Below are positions 56,632-64,000 of a stretch of 64,000 nucleotides of DNA, in pieces; within the stretch, counting starts at the first letter, position 1; every line of letters begins with the position of its first letter. Below the pieces are notes generated by a model. That model was not told where the DNA came from and did no database searches. It was given only the letters and a program-made list of their open reading frames with translations. The translations under genes were made by a program, and so were the position numbers. This stretch comes from Jeotgalibacillus sp. ET6 (GTDB taxonomy: Bacteria > Bacillota > Bacilli > Bacillales > Jeotgalibacillaceae), in NCBI RefSeq assembly GCF_029667115.1, contig NZ_JARUIU010000001.1:434001-498000 (forward strand). The letters are read 5' to 3'.

Positions 56632-57405
56632 TTAAAAGCCGTGTATGGTCATTCCGCCATCAACGAACAGGGTTTGACCGGTCACATAACTTCCCGCTTC
56701 GGAGACAAAAAAGACAGCCGGACCAATCAATTCTTTCAGCTGTCCTACTCTGTTTAAGGGTGTTACAGCAAGAATATCTCTCAAATATTCCTCATCAGAT
56801 AATAGCTTTTCTGTTAAGGGTGTATCAAAATACCAAGGACCAATGGAATTGACCCGTATTCCATCTTTTCCCCATTCAAATGCTAAAATTTTCGTCATTT
56901 GAATCAAAGCAGCTTTGGATGCGCCATATGCAACTCCGGTTCGCAATGCTGTTTGTCCCGCAACAGAAGAGACCGATAAAATACTTCCTCCGGTCCCCTG
57001 TTCTTTCATCACTTTTCCCACTTCCTGAGACATCATAAAAGCAGATTTAAGATTCGTGTCCATTATCGTTTCCCATTCAGAATCTGTAACATCCTCCGCT
57101 TTTGAACGGATATTCATCCCCGCATTGTTAATGAGAATATCAATTTTTCCGCTTTTTTTCTTAATTTGCTCTATTGCTTCACGAATTTGTTCGCGATCTG
57201 TTACGTCTACAGTAAGATAATACGCTTCGCCGCCCCTATCATTGATCCGGCGGGCTGTTTCTTTTAATTCTTCTTCAGTACGGGAAAGCAGAATTACTTC
57301 TGCACCAGCTTCAGCCAGTCCTACTGCCAGGGCTTTGCCGATTCCTCTCCCGGCTCCGGTCACTATTGCAGTGTTACCGGTCAAAGCAAAAGAAGGTAGT
57401 TCCAT
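56632..57405 (-). CDS. Short-chain dehydrogenase/reductase (gluconate 5-dehydrogenase-like)
   Basis: The 257-residue classical SDR has TGAGRGIGKALA (cofactor loop, about residue 17), LINNAGMN, SVSSVAGQ with the catalytic Ser, and YGASKAAL with Tyr and Lys, and ends VTGQTLFVDGGMTIHGF. The residue after the first strands (SRTEEEL, Arg) suits NADP(H). This text resembles gluconate 5-dehydrogenases and related sugar-acid enzymes, but substrate is open. The ATG is 18 bases downstream of the ypwA stop region, so it is probably co-transcribed with ypwA. Confidence 0.88.
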   Translation of the reverse strand: MELPSFALTGNTAIVTGAGRGIGKALAVGLAEAGAEVILLSRTEEELKETARRINDRGGEAYYLTVDVTDREQIREAIEQIKKKSGKIDILINNAGMNIRSKAEDVTDSEWETIMDTNLKSAFMMSQEVGKVMKEQGTGGSILSVSSVAGQTALRTGVAYGASKAALIQMTKILAFEWGKDGIRVNSIGPWYFDTPLTEKLLSDEEYLRDILAVTPLNRVGQLKELIGPAVFFVSEAGSYVTGQTLFVDGGMTIHGF

Positions 57406-57422
57406 CGTGAATCTCCTTTCAT

Positions 57423-58928
57423 TTATAAAGAATAAATTCTGGAGTATTTATCAGTAAGATAATCAATTAAATATTGCGCGTTAAGTCCCTCACCGGTTGT
57501 CTCGTTAATAATTTCCAAAGGTTTTTTCATCTTGCCGTAGCGGTGAACATGCGTGGTCATCCATTCTTTAATCGGTTTTATATTTCCTTGAGAAAGCAGT
57601 TCGTCAAACTCCGGGAGATCTTTTTGCATCGCTTGCTTAAACTGAGCTGCATACATATATCCCAGTGCGTAGGATGGAAAGTATCCGAACGCTCCGCCTG
57701 ACCAGTGTACATCCTGAAGAACTCCTTCTGCATCATTTTGAGGTACCACGCCCAAATATTCCTTATACTTTGCATTCCATATTTCCGGAAGGTTTTCCAC
57801 TTCTATGTCACCGTTGATCAGTCCTTTTTCAATTTCATATCTGATCATAATATGTAATGTATAGGTTAATTCATCTGCATCCACACGAATGAGAGAAGGC
57901 TTTGATTCATTAATGGACCGGACAAATTCATGTAGGGGAATCTGTTCAAACTGTCCATTGGAATATTCTTTTAGTAAATCATAATAACGGCTCCAAAATG
58001 CCTCTTGTCTCCCTATAAAGTTTTCAAAAAACAATGATTGAGATTCATGAATGCCCATCGATGTGCCGCTGCATAAAGGAGTGCCAATTAACTCTTCGCT
58101 GATGTTCTGCTCGTATAAGGCGTGACCGCATTCGTGTATCGTTCCAAAAATGGCGCTCCTGAAATCACCTTCATCGTATCTGGTTGTCACTCTGACATCC
58201 CCCGGATTTAACCCTGTGGCAAAAGGATGCACCGCTTCATCAAGCCGGCCTGCCTCAAAATCATAGCCAAGTTCTTCAAGCATTTTTAAACTGAATTGCT
58301 TTTGATCATGCTTTGGAAAATGATTAAAAATAAAAGCGGTCTCCGGCTTATTTGGTGAATCCTGAATTTTCTTTACAAGAGGCACCACTGCCTCTCTGAC
58401 CTGTGCGAAAACACGATCGAGAATATCGACTGTTACTCCGGGTTCAAACCGGTCCAAAAGCGTATTATACGGATTTCCTTCATATCCCCAGTACTGTACA
58501 AACCTTCTGTTCGCTTTAACCAGTTTTTCTAAATAAGGCTTGAATAACGAAAAATCAGATTTTTCCCTGGCTTCTTCCCACACACTTTCCGCTTTCGATT
58601 GAAGAATCACATATTCTCTAAATTCGTCCCCAGGAATCTTTTTATTACGTTCATATTCCTGCTGGCATTCCTCTAAGGTTTTCACTGTAATTTCACTTAA
58701 CTGATCCTTATGTGAAGAGAGACCTGCTACAAAAGAAGCCATTTCATCTGAAGTGGTTAAATCAAATAATTCTCCGGATAAGGTGCCTATAACCTGCGAG
58801 CGCTGATCTACAGCTTTTTTTGGAGCACCTGTCCTCAGATCCCAGAAAATCAATCCCAAGGCTTCTTCGTAAGCCTGCATTTTATTTACATATGTAAGAA
58901 ACTCTTTTTCCATCTTTTTCGTTTCCAT
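57423..58928 (-). CDS. ypwA: M32-family metallocarboxypeptidase YpwA
   Basis: From ATG 58928 (AAGGGGG upstream) the product is 501 residues, exactly the B. subtilis YpwA length; the frame runs 22 codons higher. The zinc site HECGH is in FGTIHECGHALYEQ (about residue 263), with the third ligand Glu in GIHESQSLFFENFIGR. Other M32 motifs are DVRVTTRY and FPSYALGYMYAAQ. It removes C-terminal residues from peptides in the cytoplasm, with a length limit set by the closed groove. It precedes the SDR gene by 18 bases. Confidence 0.95.
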   Translation of the reverse strand: METKKMEKEFLTYVNKMQAYEEALGLIFWDLRTGAPKKAVDQRSQVIGTLSGELFDLTTSDEMASFVAGLSSHKDQLSEITVKTLEECQQEYERNKKIPGDEFREYVILQSKAESVWEEAREKSDFSLFKPYLEKLVKANRRFVQYWGYEGNPYNTLLDRFEPGVTVDILDRVFAQVREAVVPLVKKIQDSPNKPETAFIFNHFPKHDQKQFSLKMLEELGYDFEAGRLDEAVHPFATGLNPGDVRVTTRYDEGDFRSAIFGTIHECGHALYEQNISEELIGTPLCSGTSMGIHESQSLFFENFIGRQEAFWSRYYDLLKEYSNGQFEQIPLHEFVRSINESKPSLIRVDADELTYTLHIMIRYEIEKGLINGDIEVENLPEIWNAKYKEYLGVVPQNDAEGVLQDVHWSGGAFGYFPSYALGYMYAAQFKQAMQKDLPEFDELLSQGNIKPIKEWMTTHVHRYGKMKKPLEIINETTGEGLNAQYLIDYLTDKYSRIYSL

Positions 58929-59044
58929 CGTCTTCCCCCTTTTTCTTTCGTACCGGATCATTTTATCACATTTTTCAGAATTGAAGGGAAACATTTGCTC
59001 AAGTCCGAATGGCGATCAATGACCATGTGCAACTTAAAACAAAA

Positions 59045-59256
59045 AAGAGCCTGGGACAAAAGTGTCTCAAGCTCTACGATCGGTTCACTTTGCTTCAGGC
59101 GGACGCTTTCCCGCAGGGACGTCGCTGAGCCAATTCAGGGCATTGCCCTATAAAGTCTCAGCTTGCCGTCATATCCTGCAGGAGTCGCCACCTTCCGCTC
59201 CGCTCACCTATTACTATCAATAATTTTTAAAATTTTTGAGTTTTCCCAGCCTCAAG
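59045..59256 (-). repeat. Interspersed intergenic repeat, copy B
   Basis: Inverted relative to copy A at 7158-7370, with the same core and with terminal words GGCTGGGA (minus strand, 59252-59245) and GTCCCAGGCTC (59058-59048). It fills most of the 366-base gap between ypvA and ypwA; the rest (58929-59044 and 59257-59294) shows nothing else. Its GGTGAGCGGAGCGG and CGTCCCTGCGG words occur in intergenic repeats of several Bacillaceae as far as I recall. Confidence 0.85.
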
Positions 59257-59294
59257 TGATGATCATCTTTTAATTTTAAACGCACGCTGCTTCA

Positions 59295-61223
59295 TTAACC
59301 TTTAATGATTAGCGGCTTAACCGGAAGTATTTGTTCAATTTCATGCAGCCATTTTTGATCTTCATCACTGAGGAACAAGTGAACCTCCCCTGCATCTGAT
59401 GACGTTCTGATTAACCGGCCGATGCCCTGCTGCAGTCTGAGCAGCATATACGGAAGATCCACTTCGTTAACAGGGTCTGATGAATGATTTCTTTTCGCTT
59501 CGAATACCGGATCCTGCGGAGGAAATGGAAGCGAATCTATAATCACTTGACTAAGGCTGTCGCCGGGAATATCAAGCCCTTCCCAAAGATGATAAGAAGA
59601 CAGAATACTCGAATGGTCATGTTGAAATTTTTCTACCAGAGTGCTGATCTCTTCATCACCTTCATAATACAGGGAGGGTTCCTCTCCTAAATCATGCGCG
59701 TAACCGTAGCGGTAAAGCTCCTGATCCTCTTTCGTGTTAAATAGGAGTAAACTCCCGTGCGGATGACTTTCAAGCAGCTTTGTTTGCTTTTCGCCTTTTT
59801 CAAATTCATCAACAAGATGAATATTTACATTCATTGTATTTGAGTAATCGAAGGGCGACGATACACTGAAAGAGTCATATTGATCAATACCCAGACTATT
59901 TGCAAGATAGGAAAAATTCTCTTTGACTGAAAGGGTTGCAGATGAAAAAATGGTAGGAATTTTCTTTGTAAATACTTCTTCACGCAATATATCCTCGACC
60001 AGCCTCGGCATAATGACGAGCGTTTCATCATCTGCCGCTTCTTCAAGCCATATAATGGCACCATCATCATCCAGTAATAATTTAAGTGAAAATAAAACCA
60101 GCTCTAAATATTCTTCTACGATCTTCAAATCATACTCATCAATCACATACAGTTCAGATTCAAAAACAAGCTCTTCAAGAAGCTGATCTATACTTCCTTT
60201 AAGCTTTCTGGAGTTGGTTAATACTTCTTCATGTCTGTGTATAGCACGGCGTTCTGATAAACTTTCATGATCTGCGTGCTTGCTGATGGATGCAAACCAC
60301 TCGTCATGCTGCTCTACGATGCGATCAATTAAATACAACGTTTTTTCCCGGATATCATTGCTTGTCAGTTTATCCAGAATGATAGATAAATTGGAAAGAG
60401 AAGTCCGGTAAGTTAATGCTTTTTGAGCGGCAAATTCCAACAGATGTCCTTCATCAAACACCACAGCGCTTGCTTCAGGAAGAAGAGGCAATTGGCCTTC
60501 TCTTTTTCTGGCATCCTTCGTCCAGATATGTTCCATATAAAAGTCATGGGAACAAATAATTAAATCACCTGCTGAACGGTAATGCTCACGATTTAAGGTC
60601 TGACCGCATCGGTGGCGTACATCACAGGATAAACAATCCTGCAGGGAATCCCAGTTGATCTGCTTCCATTGATCGTCATCCAGGTATGGAAATTCCTTAC
60701 GATCACCATAAGGGTAAAAAGAGTTCATAGAGCCTTTGCCGTAAACGAAGTCTGGTATTTGCTCATACACTTCATCAAGTTCTTCATCGTCGCTTTTTGA
60801 AGTCGTTTTATCTAATTTTTTCAAACACAAATACTGCTCTCTTGACTTGGCAAGTCTGACATCTACTGTTAGCCCGAGAAGTTCCTCCAGCTTGTGGATA
60901 TCCCCTGTTTTTTTTACCAGCTGCTCTATCAATGTTTCATCAGAGCACGCAATGATCGCCGGCTTGCCGGTGTATCTTGCATAAGGGATGGCATAAAGCA
61001 GGTACGCTAATGTTTTTCCTGTGCCAACACCTGCTTCTGCAAACATGATTGATTTCTTTTTAAATGCCTGCTCGAGCTGAAAAGCCATAAAGATTTGTTC
61101 GTCCCTTAACTCAAGACCTTTTTCGGGCAAAATATCGTAAAATACGTCCCCAATCCAGTCTCCTAAGGCCTCATAAAAAGATTGATCACTAGTCAGTGGA
61201 AAAGGCAATGATTTTGTCTTCAA
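59295..61223 (-). CDS. ypvA: DinG/XPD-type DNA helicase YpvA
   Basis: The 642-residue protein starts at a TTG behind GGGGACC. Motif I is AEAGVGTGKTLAYLLYA (about residue 60), motif II VVFDEGHLLEF (DEGH), and motif VI LRLQQGIGRLIRT. Between I and II there are cysteines in CLSCDVRHRCGQ that, with an earlier Cys, suit the iron-sulfur cluster of XPD/DinG helicases. It unwinds DNA 5' to 3', probably in repair. B. subtilis YpvA lies at the same place near ypsC (rlmL). Confidence 0.93.
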   Translation of the reverse strand: MKTKSLPFPLTSDQSFYEALGDWIGDVFYDILPEKGLELRDEQIFMAFQLEQAFKKKSIMFAEAGVGTGKTLAYLLYAIPYARYTGKPAIIACSDETLIEQLVKKTGDIHKLEELLGLTVDVRLAKSREQYLCLKKLDKTTSKSDDEELDEVYEQIPDFVYGKGSMNSFYPYGDRKEFPYLDDDQWKQINWDSLQDCLSCDVRHRCGQTLNREHYRSAGDLIICSHDFYMEHIWTKDARKREGQLPLLPEASAVVFDEGHLLEFAAQKALTYRTSLSNLSIILDKLTSNDIREKTLYLIDRIVEQHDEWFASISKHADHESLSERRAIHRHEEVLTNSRKLKGSIDQLLEELVFESELYVIDEYDLKIVEEYLELVLFSLKLLLDDDGAIIWLEEAADDETLVIMPRLVEDILREEVFTKKIPTIFSSATLSVKENFSYLANSLGIDQYDSFSVSSPFDYSNTMNVNIHLVDEFEKGEKQTKLLESHPHGSLLLFNTKEDQELYRYGYAHDLGEEPSLYYEGDEEISTLVEKFQHDHSSILSSYHLWEGLDIPGDSLSQVIIDSLPFPPQDPVFEAKRNHSSDPVNEVDLPYMLLRLQQGIGRLIRTSSDAGEVHLFLSDEDQKWLHEIEQILPVKPLIIKG

Positions 61224-61272
61224 CTTCGCGGTCCCCTTTCTGTTCCGTTCACATCATTAAAACAGCAAGAAA

Positions 61273-61295
61273 GACATGCAATTCTTCAGCATGTC
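61273..61295 (-). terminator. Possible terminator after rlmL
   Basis: GACATGC-tgaagaatt-GCATGTC followed by TTTCTTGCTGTTTT on the minus strand. The T-run is imperfect. Confidence 0.5.
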
Positions 61296-61315
61296 AGTCC
61301 CGGTAATTCTATTAA

Positions 61316-62458
61316 TTACGACTCTTTTCTTGGTGGTCTTGTGCCCCAGTACTGATAGTAATCTGTCCGGATAAAACCGTTGAACAGTTTTCGTTTTTTG
61401 GTTGCAGGCTTTCCGTACAGGTGTTCAAAAGAAGGGTGTGAGGTAATGATGTACTTGGACCATGTCGGGTATTTTTCAAATGCTTCTCCCATTTCTCTGT
61501 ACATCGTTTCAACCGCTTCTTCCTCACCGATTCGTTCACCATAAGGAGGATTCCCAACAATTACACCGTAATCCTTAGAAGCAGTAAAATCTCTCACCTG
61601 CATTTGTTTAAATTGAATAAGGTCTCCAAGACCTGCTTCAATTGCATTTTCTTTTGCAATTTCCACCATGCTGTGGTCAATGTCTGTCGCGTAAATTTCC
61701 AGCTGCTGATCATAATTTGCTTGTGATTCAGCTTCAAGACGTACTTTATCCCATAAATCCTTTGGAATGATAGGCCATTCTTCAGAGATAAAATCCCGGT
61801 TAAATCCAGGTGCAATATTCTGCCCGATTAATGCGGCTTCTATTGCAATGGTGCCGGAGCCGCAAAAAGGATCATGAAAAGGACGGTCAGGCCTCCAATT
61901 GGTCAGCTGAACAAGGGCTGCAGCCATTGTTTCCTTTAGCGGCGCTTCTCCCTGTCCGACCCGGTACCCCCGTTTATGAAGACCTGCTCCGCTTGTATCA
62001 ATGGTTAATGTAGCTGTATCATTGCGAATCGCAACCTCTATTTTAAAGGTAGGTCCAGATTCATCCAAAAAACTCATACGCTTATAGGAAGATTTTAATT
62101 TTTCAACAATCGCTTTTTTAACAATGGCCTGGCAATCCGGTACACTGTACAACTGTGATTTAATTGATTTTCCAGATACGGGAAATGCAGCATCAACCGG
62201 CAGAAGTTTATCCCACGGAAGAGCTTTAGTTTGTTCAAACAGCTGATCAAATGAATAAACCTTAAATTCTCCCATCACAATTTTTACTCTGTCCGCTGTC
62301 CTCAGCCACAGATTTGAACGGACGATGGCTTCTTCGTCCCCTTCATACATAATCTTGCCGTTTTCTACTGTAGTTTTGTATCCCAGTTTCTGTACTTCTT
62401 TAGCTACTACAGCCTCAAGACCCATAGCTGCTGTAGCGATTAATTTATACGTGGTCAT
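61316..62458 (-). CDS. rlmL: 23S rRNA guanine-N2 methyltransferase, RlmL-type (YpsC)
   Basis: The 380-residue protein has an N-terminal ferredoxin-like/THUMP region (YKLIATAAMGLEAVVAKEVQ to about 165) and a methyltransferase domain with FHDPFCGSGTIAIEAAL, ATDIDHSMVEIAKENA and VIVGNPPYGERIG (N-P-P-Y). This is the RlmL/YpsC half of E. coli RlmKL, which makes m2G2445 in 23S rRNA; the RlmK part is absent as in Bacillus. It lies between rnpB and ypvA as in B. subtilis. The ATG follows AGAGGGTG. Confidence 0.95.
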   Translation of the reverse strand: MTTYKLIATAAMGLEAVVAKEVQKLGYKTTVENGKIMYEGDEEAIVRSNLWLRTADRVKIVMGEFKVYSFDQLFEQTKALPWDKLLPVDAAFPVSGKSIKSQLYSVPDCQAIVKKAIVEKLKSSYKRMSFLDESGPTFKIEVAIRNDTATLTIDTSGAGLHKRGYRVGQGEAPLKETMAAALVQLTNWRPDRPFHDPFCGSGTIAIEAALIGQNIAPGFNRDFISEEWPIIPKDLWDKVRLEAESQANYDQQLEIYATDIDHSMVEIAKENAIEAGLGDLIQFKQMQVRDFTASKDYGVIVGNPPYGERIGEEEAVETMYREMGEAFEKYPTWSKYIITSHPSFEHLYGKPATKKRKLFNGFIRTDYYQYWGTRPPRKES

Positions 62459-62619
62459 ATTGTCACCCTCTATTTATATACTTCCATTACGAGCTTAATT
62501 TATCAGGTCCGCAAGCAGTGTGCGGAGGATTGCATATCAATAAAAAAAGGACAGACCCGCATCCTGTAAATGAATGGTCATGCCCTTGAACGTTCTTAGG
62601 TTACTCGCCTTAATTTGGT
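62459..62619. other. Spacer between rlmL and rnpB
   Basis: Holds the 3' trailer of rnpB. GTCTGTCC followed by TTTTTTTATTG (minus strand, about 62550-62543) could end the transcript; the stem before it is weak. Nothing else seen. Confidence 0.4.
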
Positions 62620-63036
62620 GCAACCAATCATGATGATCTGTAAGCCATGTTTTGTTGCCTTGTACTTCAAGCACGCAAAAGCGCTCGTACACAGGTGGCA
62701 ATCATCTATCTATCAGCAAATAAGCTGATCCTTCCCTTTGTTCATTTCCTCAGGGAAAGTGCCCCTACCATAGTTTGAGTTTCTCACTCGTGGGGTTTAC
62801 CTCGTTCCACTTTCATCATTTCTAATGAAACTACGTCACTGTGGCACTTTCAAGAGATGCATACCATATTCAATAGAACTTAGGTATCCTCTCTGCCGTC
62901 AAACCGGTCTGACCGGAATGCCCCCGCTTATTTTTTCGCGAGGCACGAACACTACGGGCATCTCAGCACCGTGTGAGCATGGACTTTCCTCTATAGCTTG
63001 CGCTACAGCAATTGCCCGAACATCATGATCGATTCG
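62620..63036 (-). ncRNA. rnpB: RNase P RNA, bacillary type B
   Basis: On the minus strand the sequence matches the B. subtilis RNA in its conserved blocks: GAGGAAAGTCCATGCTC (CR I), GGTGCTGAGATGCCCGTAGT, GAAAGTGCCACAGTGACG, GTGGAACGAGGTAAACCCC, ATAGATGATTGCC and ACAAAACATGGCTTAC (CR V). The ends pair as helix P1: CGATCATGATG (63031-63021) with CATCATGATTG (62635-62625). Type B is shown by the AACGAGGTAAACCCC region. The RNA cleaves the 5' leader of tRNA precursors with protein RnpA. End positions are set by P1 and may be off by a few bases. Confidence 0.95.
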
Positions 63037-63046
63037 CCAAGATTTA

Positions 63047-63069
63047 ATTATACACGAAAAAAAAACGGA
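63047..63069 (-). promoter_or_regulatory. rnpB promoter overlapping the gpsB terminator
   Basis: TATAAT on the minus strand (63052-63047), preceded 17 bases upstream by TTGCAG. The spacer contains the T-run of the gpsB terminator, so the end of one unit and the start of the next share DNA. Confidence 0.65.
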
Positions 63070-63105
63070 CTGCAAGCTGTTTTGGCAAATACACGTGCAT
63101 CCGTT
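63056..63105 (-). terminator. Terminator after gpsB
   Basis: AACGGATGCA pairs with TGCAGTCCGTT (one bulged G) around about 21 bases, followed by nine T on the minus strand. Confidence 0.8.
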
Positions 63106-63116
63106 ATTTATGTATC

Positions 63117-63434
63117 TTATTGGTCTTCGTAAAGCTTTCTGCCGAATACTTCTTTTTCAAGGTTCGAAAGCCTTTTTAATATATCGAAATTGGTGGTTCC
63201 CGTGTTCGGTGCCTGATGCTGGACAGCTGAACGCTTAGGTGTTTCTGAGCTTTGCTGCTTTAGACGATTATTTTCGTTTTCGAGCGCTTCAATTCTTTCA
63301 TGAAAAGCTTCGTAGTCTTTAATAATCTGATCCAGAAAAGCATCCACTTCTTCAGGTTTATAGCCTCTCATAGCTGTTTTAAATTCACGCTCAAGTATTT
63401 CCTTTGCTGTAAGCTGAGCAATGTTTTCTTTCAT
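63117..63434 (-). CDS. gpsB: Cell-division protein GpsB
   Basis: The 105-residue protein begins [20 protein letters not shown] and has [24 protein letters not shown], the DivIVA-like membrane-binding start and coiled coil. A Gln/Ser/Thr-rich linker and a C-terminal trimerising helix ([19 protein letters not shown]) follow. GpsB moves PBP1 between sidewall and septum. The RGYxxxEVDxFLD motif that binds penicillin-binding-protein tails is intact. Order ypsA-gpsB-rnpB is as in B. subtilis. Ribosome site AGAGGTG. Confidence 0.97.
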   Translation of the reverse strand: MKENIAQLTAKEILEREFKTAMRGYKPEEVDAFLDQIIKDYEAFHERIEALENENNRLKQQSSETPKRSAVQHQAPNTGTTNFDILKRLSNLEKEVFGRKLYEDQ

Positions 63435-63495
63435 TTATCTCTCACCTCTGCTATCTATTCCACTTTATTCATTTTTTCAAAAAGAAACGCAAATG

Positions 63496-64000
63496 TCAAT
63501 CGACAATCGATGAATCTTTATCCAATTGATCTTCCTCCACCAGCCATTGGAGGTCCTGAAAATTAATTTGAGTCACATTATATTCGTTGTTTTCACTCCA
63601 ATCACGAGCCATTTCCCATAAAAATTTAGGGGATCCTTCTTTCTCTTCATCATAGATTATCAGCAGGCCATCCGACTTGGAAAGATGAAACAGATTTTTG
63701 TTTTTTAGCTGCTGTGGATTTTCATAGGGCTTTTTAGATATTGCATCTACAAAGTCTGCTTCAAGCACAATCTGCTGATACATCTCCTGATTATTTTCAT
63801 TCCATTTATCCTCATGCTTTTCAAAAGCAGTAAGGATGGCGAGCTTTAATTCAGGGAAATGGTCTCTAAGCTCAATGACAACTTCTGCAGCCCACATTTC
63901 GACCCCAAGCTGCCCAGACACCAGCACCCATTCGAGTCCTTCATCCACTTTCGCTTCAATATGCTGTCTGATGGCTTTTTTTATAATTTTCACAGCAGGA
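63496..64000 (-). CDS. ypsA: YpsA family protein, 5' end outside window
   Basis: The frame is open to the window edge; the first in-window GTG (63993) corresponds to about residue 25 of B. subtilis YpsA, and upstream codons continue in frame, so the start lies beyond 64000. The text EGLEWVLVSGQLGVEMWAAEV, LKLAILTAFEKHEDKWNENN, KPYENPQQLKNKNLFHLSKSDGLLIIYDEEKEGSPKFL (read in parts) matches YpsA, a DprA/SLOG-like Rossmann fold. YpsA influences cell division and oxidative-stress resistance. It lies upstream of gpsB on the same strand. Confidence 0.92.
   Translation of the reverse strand, partial: PAVKIIKKAIRQHIEAKVDEGLEWVLVSGQLGVEMWAAEVVIELRDHFPELKLAILTAFEKHEDKWNENNQEMYQQIVLEADFVDAISKKPYENPQQLKNKNLFHLSKSDGLLIIYDEEKEGSPKFLWEMARDWSENNEYNVTQINFQDLQWLVEEDQLDKDSSIVD

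Noticed and set aside
1-64000. CRISPR array, prophage, integrase or insertion sequence
   Set aside because: No tandem direct repeats with regular spacers, no transposase or integrase reading frame was seen; only the orphan holin and two short interspersed repeats hint at mobile DNA.

Overview
The window looks like chromosomal DNA of a low-GC, endospore-forming Firmicute of the Bacillaceae or a close relative. It carries a GerA-type germinant-receptor operon behind a sigma-G-like promoter, Spo0M, bacilliredoxin, GpsB, a type B RNase P RNA and a long run of genes in the order known from the Bacillus subtilis ypsA-to-ypqE region. A carotenoid-tailoring operon (hydratase, acyltransferase, glycosyltransferase, CrtN-like enzyme) points to a pigmented genus such as Jeotgalibacillus, Halobacillus or Planococcus, but I cannot fix the genus from the sequence.

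Layout. 0-10 kb is a mosaic of accessory genes: a partial oxidoreductase, a phosphotransferase-family protein, a tRNA-like RNA with a large insertion where the anticodon arm should be (2161-2353), an orphan phage-type holin, a LacI-type regulator, a LexA-controlled Y-family polymerase with its YolD partner, an SGNH hydrolase, an interspersed repeat, an amidohydrolase and an acetyltransferase preceded by a leader peptide and mutually exclusive hairpins (9271-9529). 10-17 kb holds an NAD(P)-binding protein, the carotenoid operon with a second MurG-like enzyme at its end, and a MATE exporter. 17.7-23 kb holds the germination operon, a PlsY paralogue and a secreted CAP-domain protein. 23-31.5 kb holds a CobW-type GTPase, a CtpA-type protease, purine phosphorylase, Spo0M, EIIA-Glc, MsrA/MsrB and YpmS/YpmR.

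31.6-44 kb holds a DegV fatty-acid binder facing a hemolysin III protein, the dihydrofolate reductase/thymidylate synthase pair, YpjP, a 24-residue membrane peptide, a YpiP-like methyltransferase, bacilliredoxin, YpgR, the ABC-F protein YfmR, YpgQ and formate-THF ligase. 44-48 kb is a complete manganese module (mntABCD plus mntR with an MntR box). 48-56 kb is the cspD, ypeQ, ypeP, ypdQ, ypcP, sulfurtransferase, zinc-ribbon-like small protein and dynA block. 56-64 kb holds an orphan CheX, an SDR enzyme, carboxypeptidase YpwA, a second copy of the repeat, helicase YpvA, methyltransferase RlmL, rnpB, gpsB and the start-truncated ypsA.

Most genes lie on the minus strand in short operons with ATGA overlaps, and clear Rho-independent hairpins separate units. 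The two observations I consider most unusual are the tRNA-like RNA at 2.16-2.35 kb and the leader-peptide attenuator at 9.3-9.5 kb. I had no search or folding tools: all pairings were worked out by eye and family names come from motif recognition.
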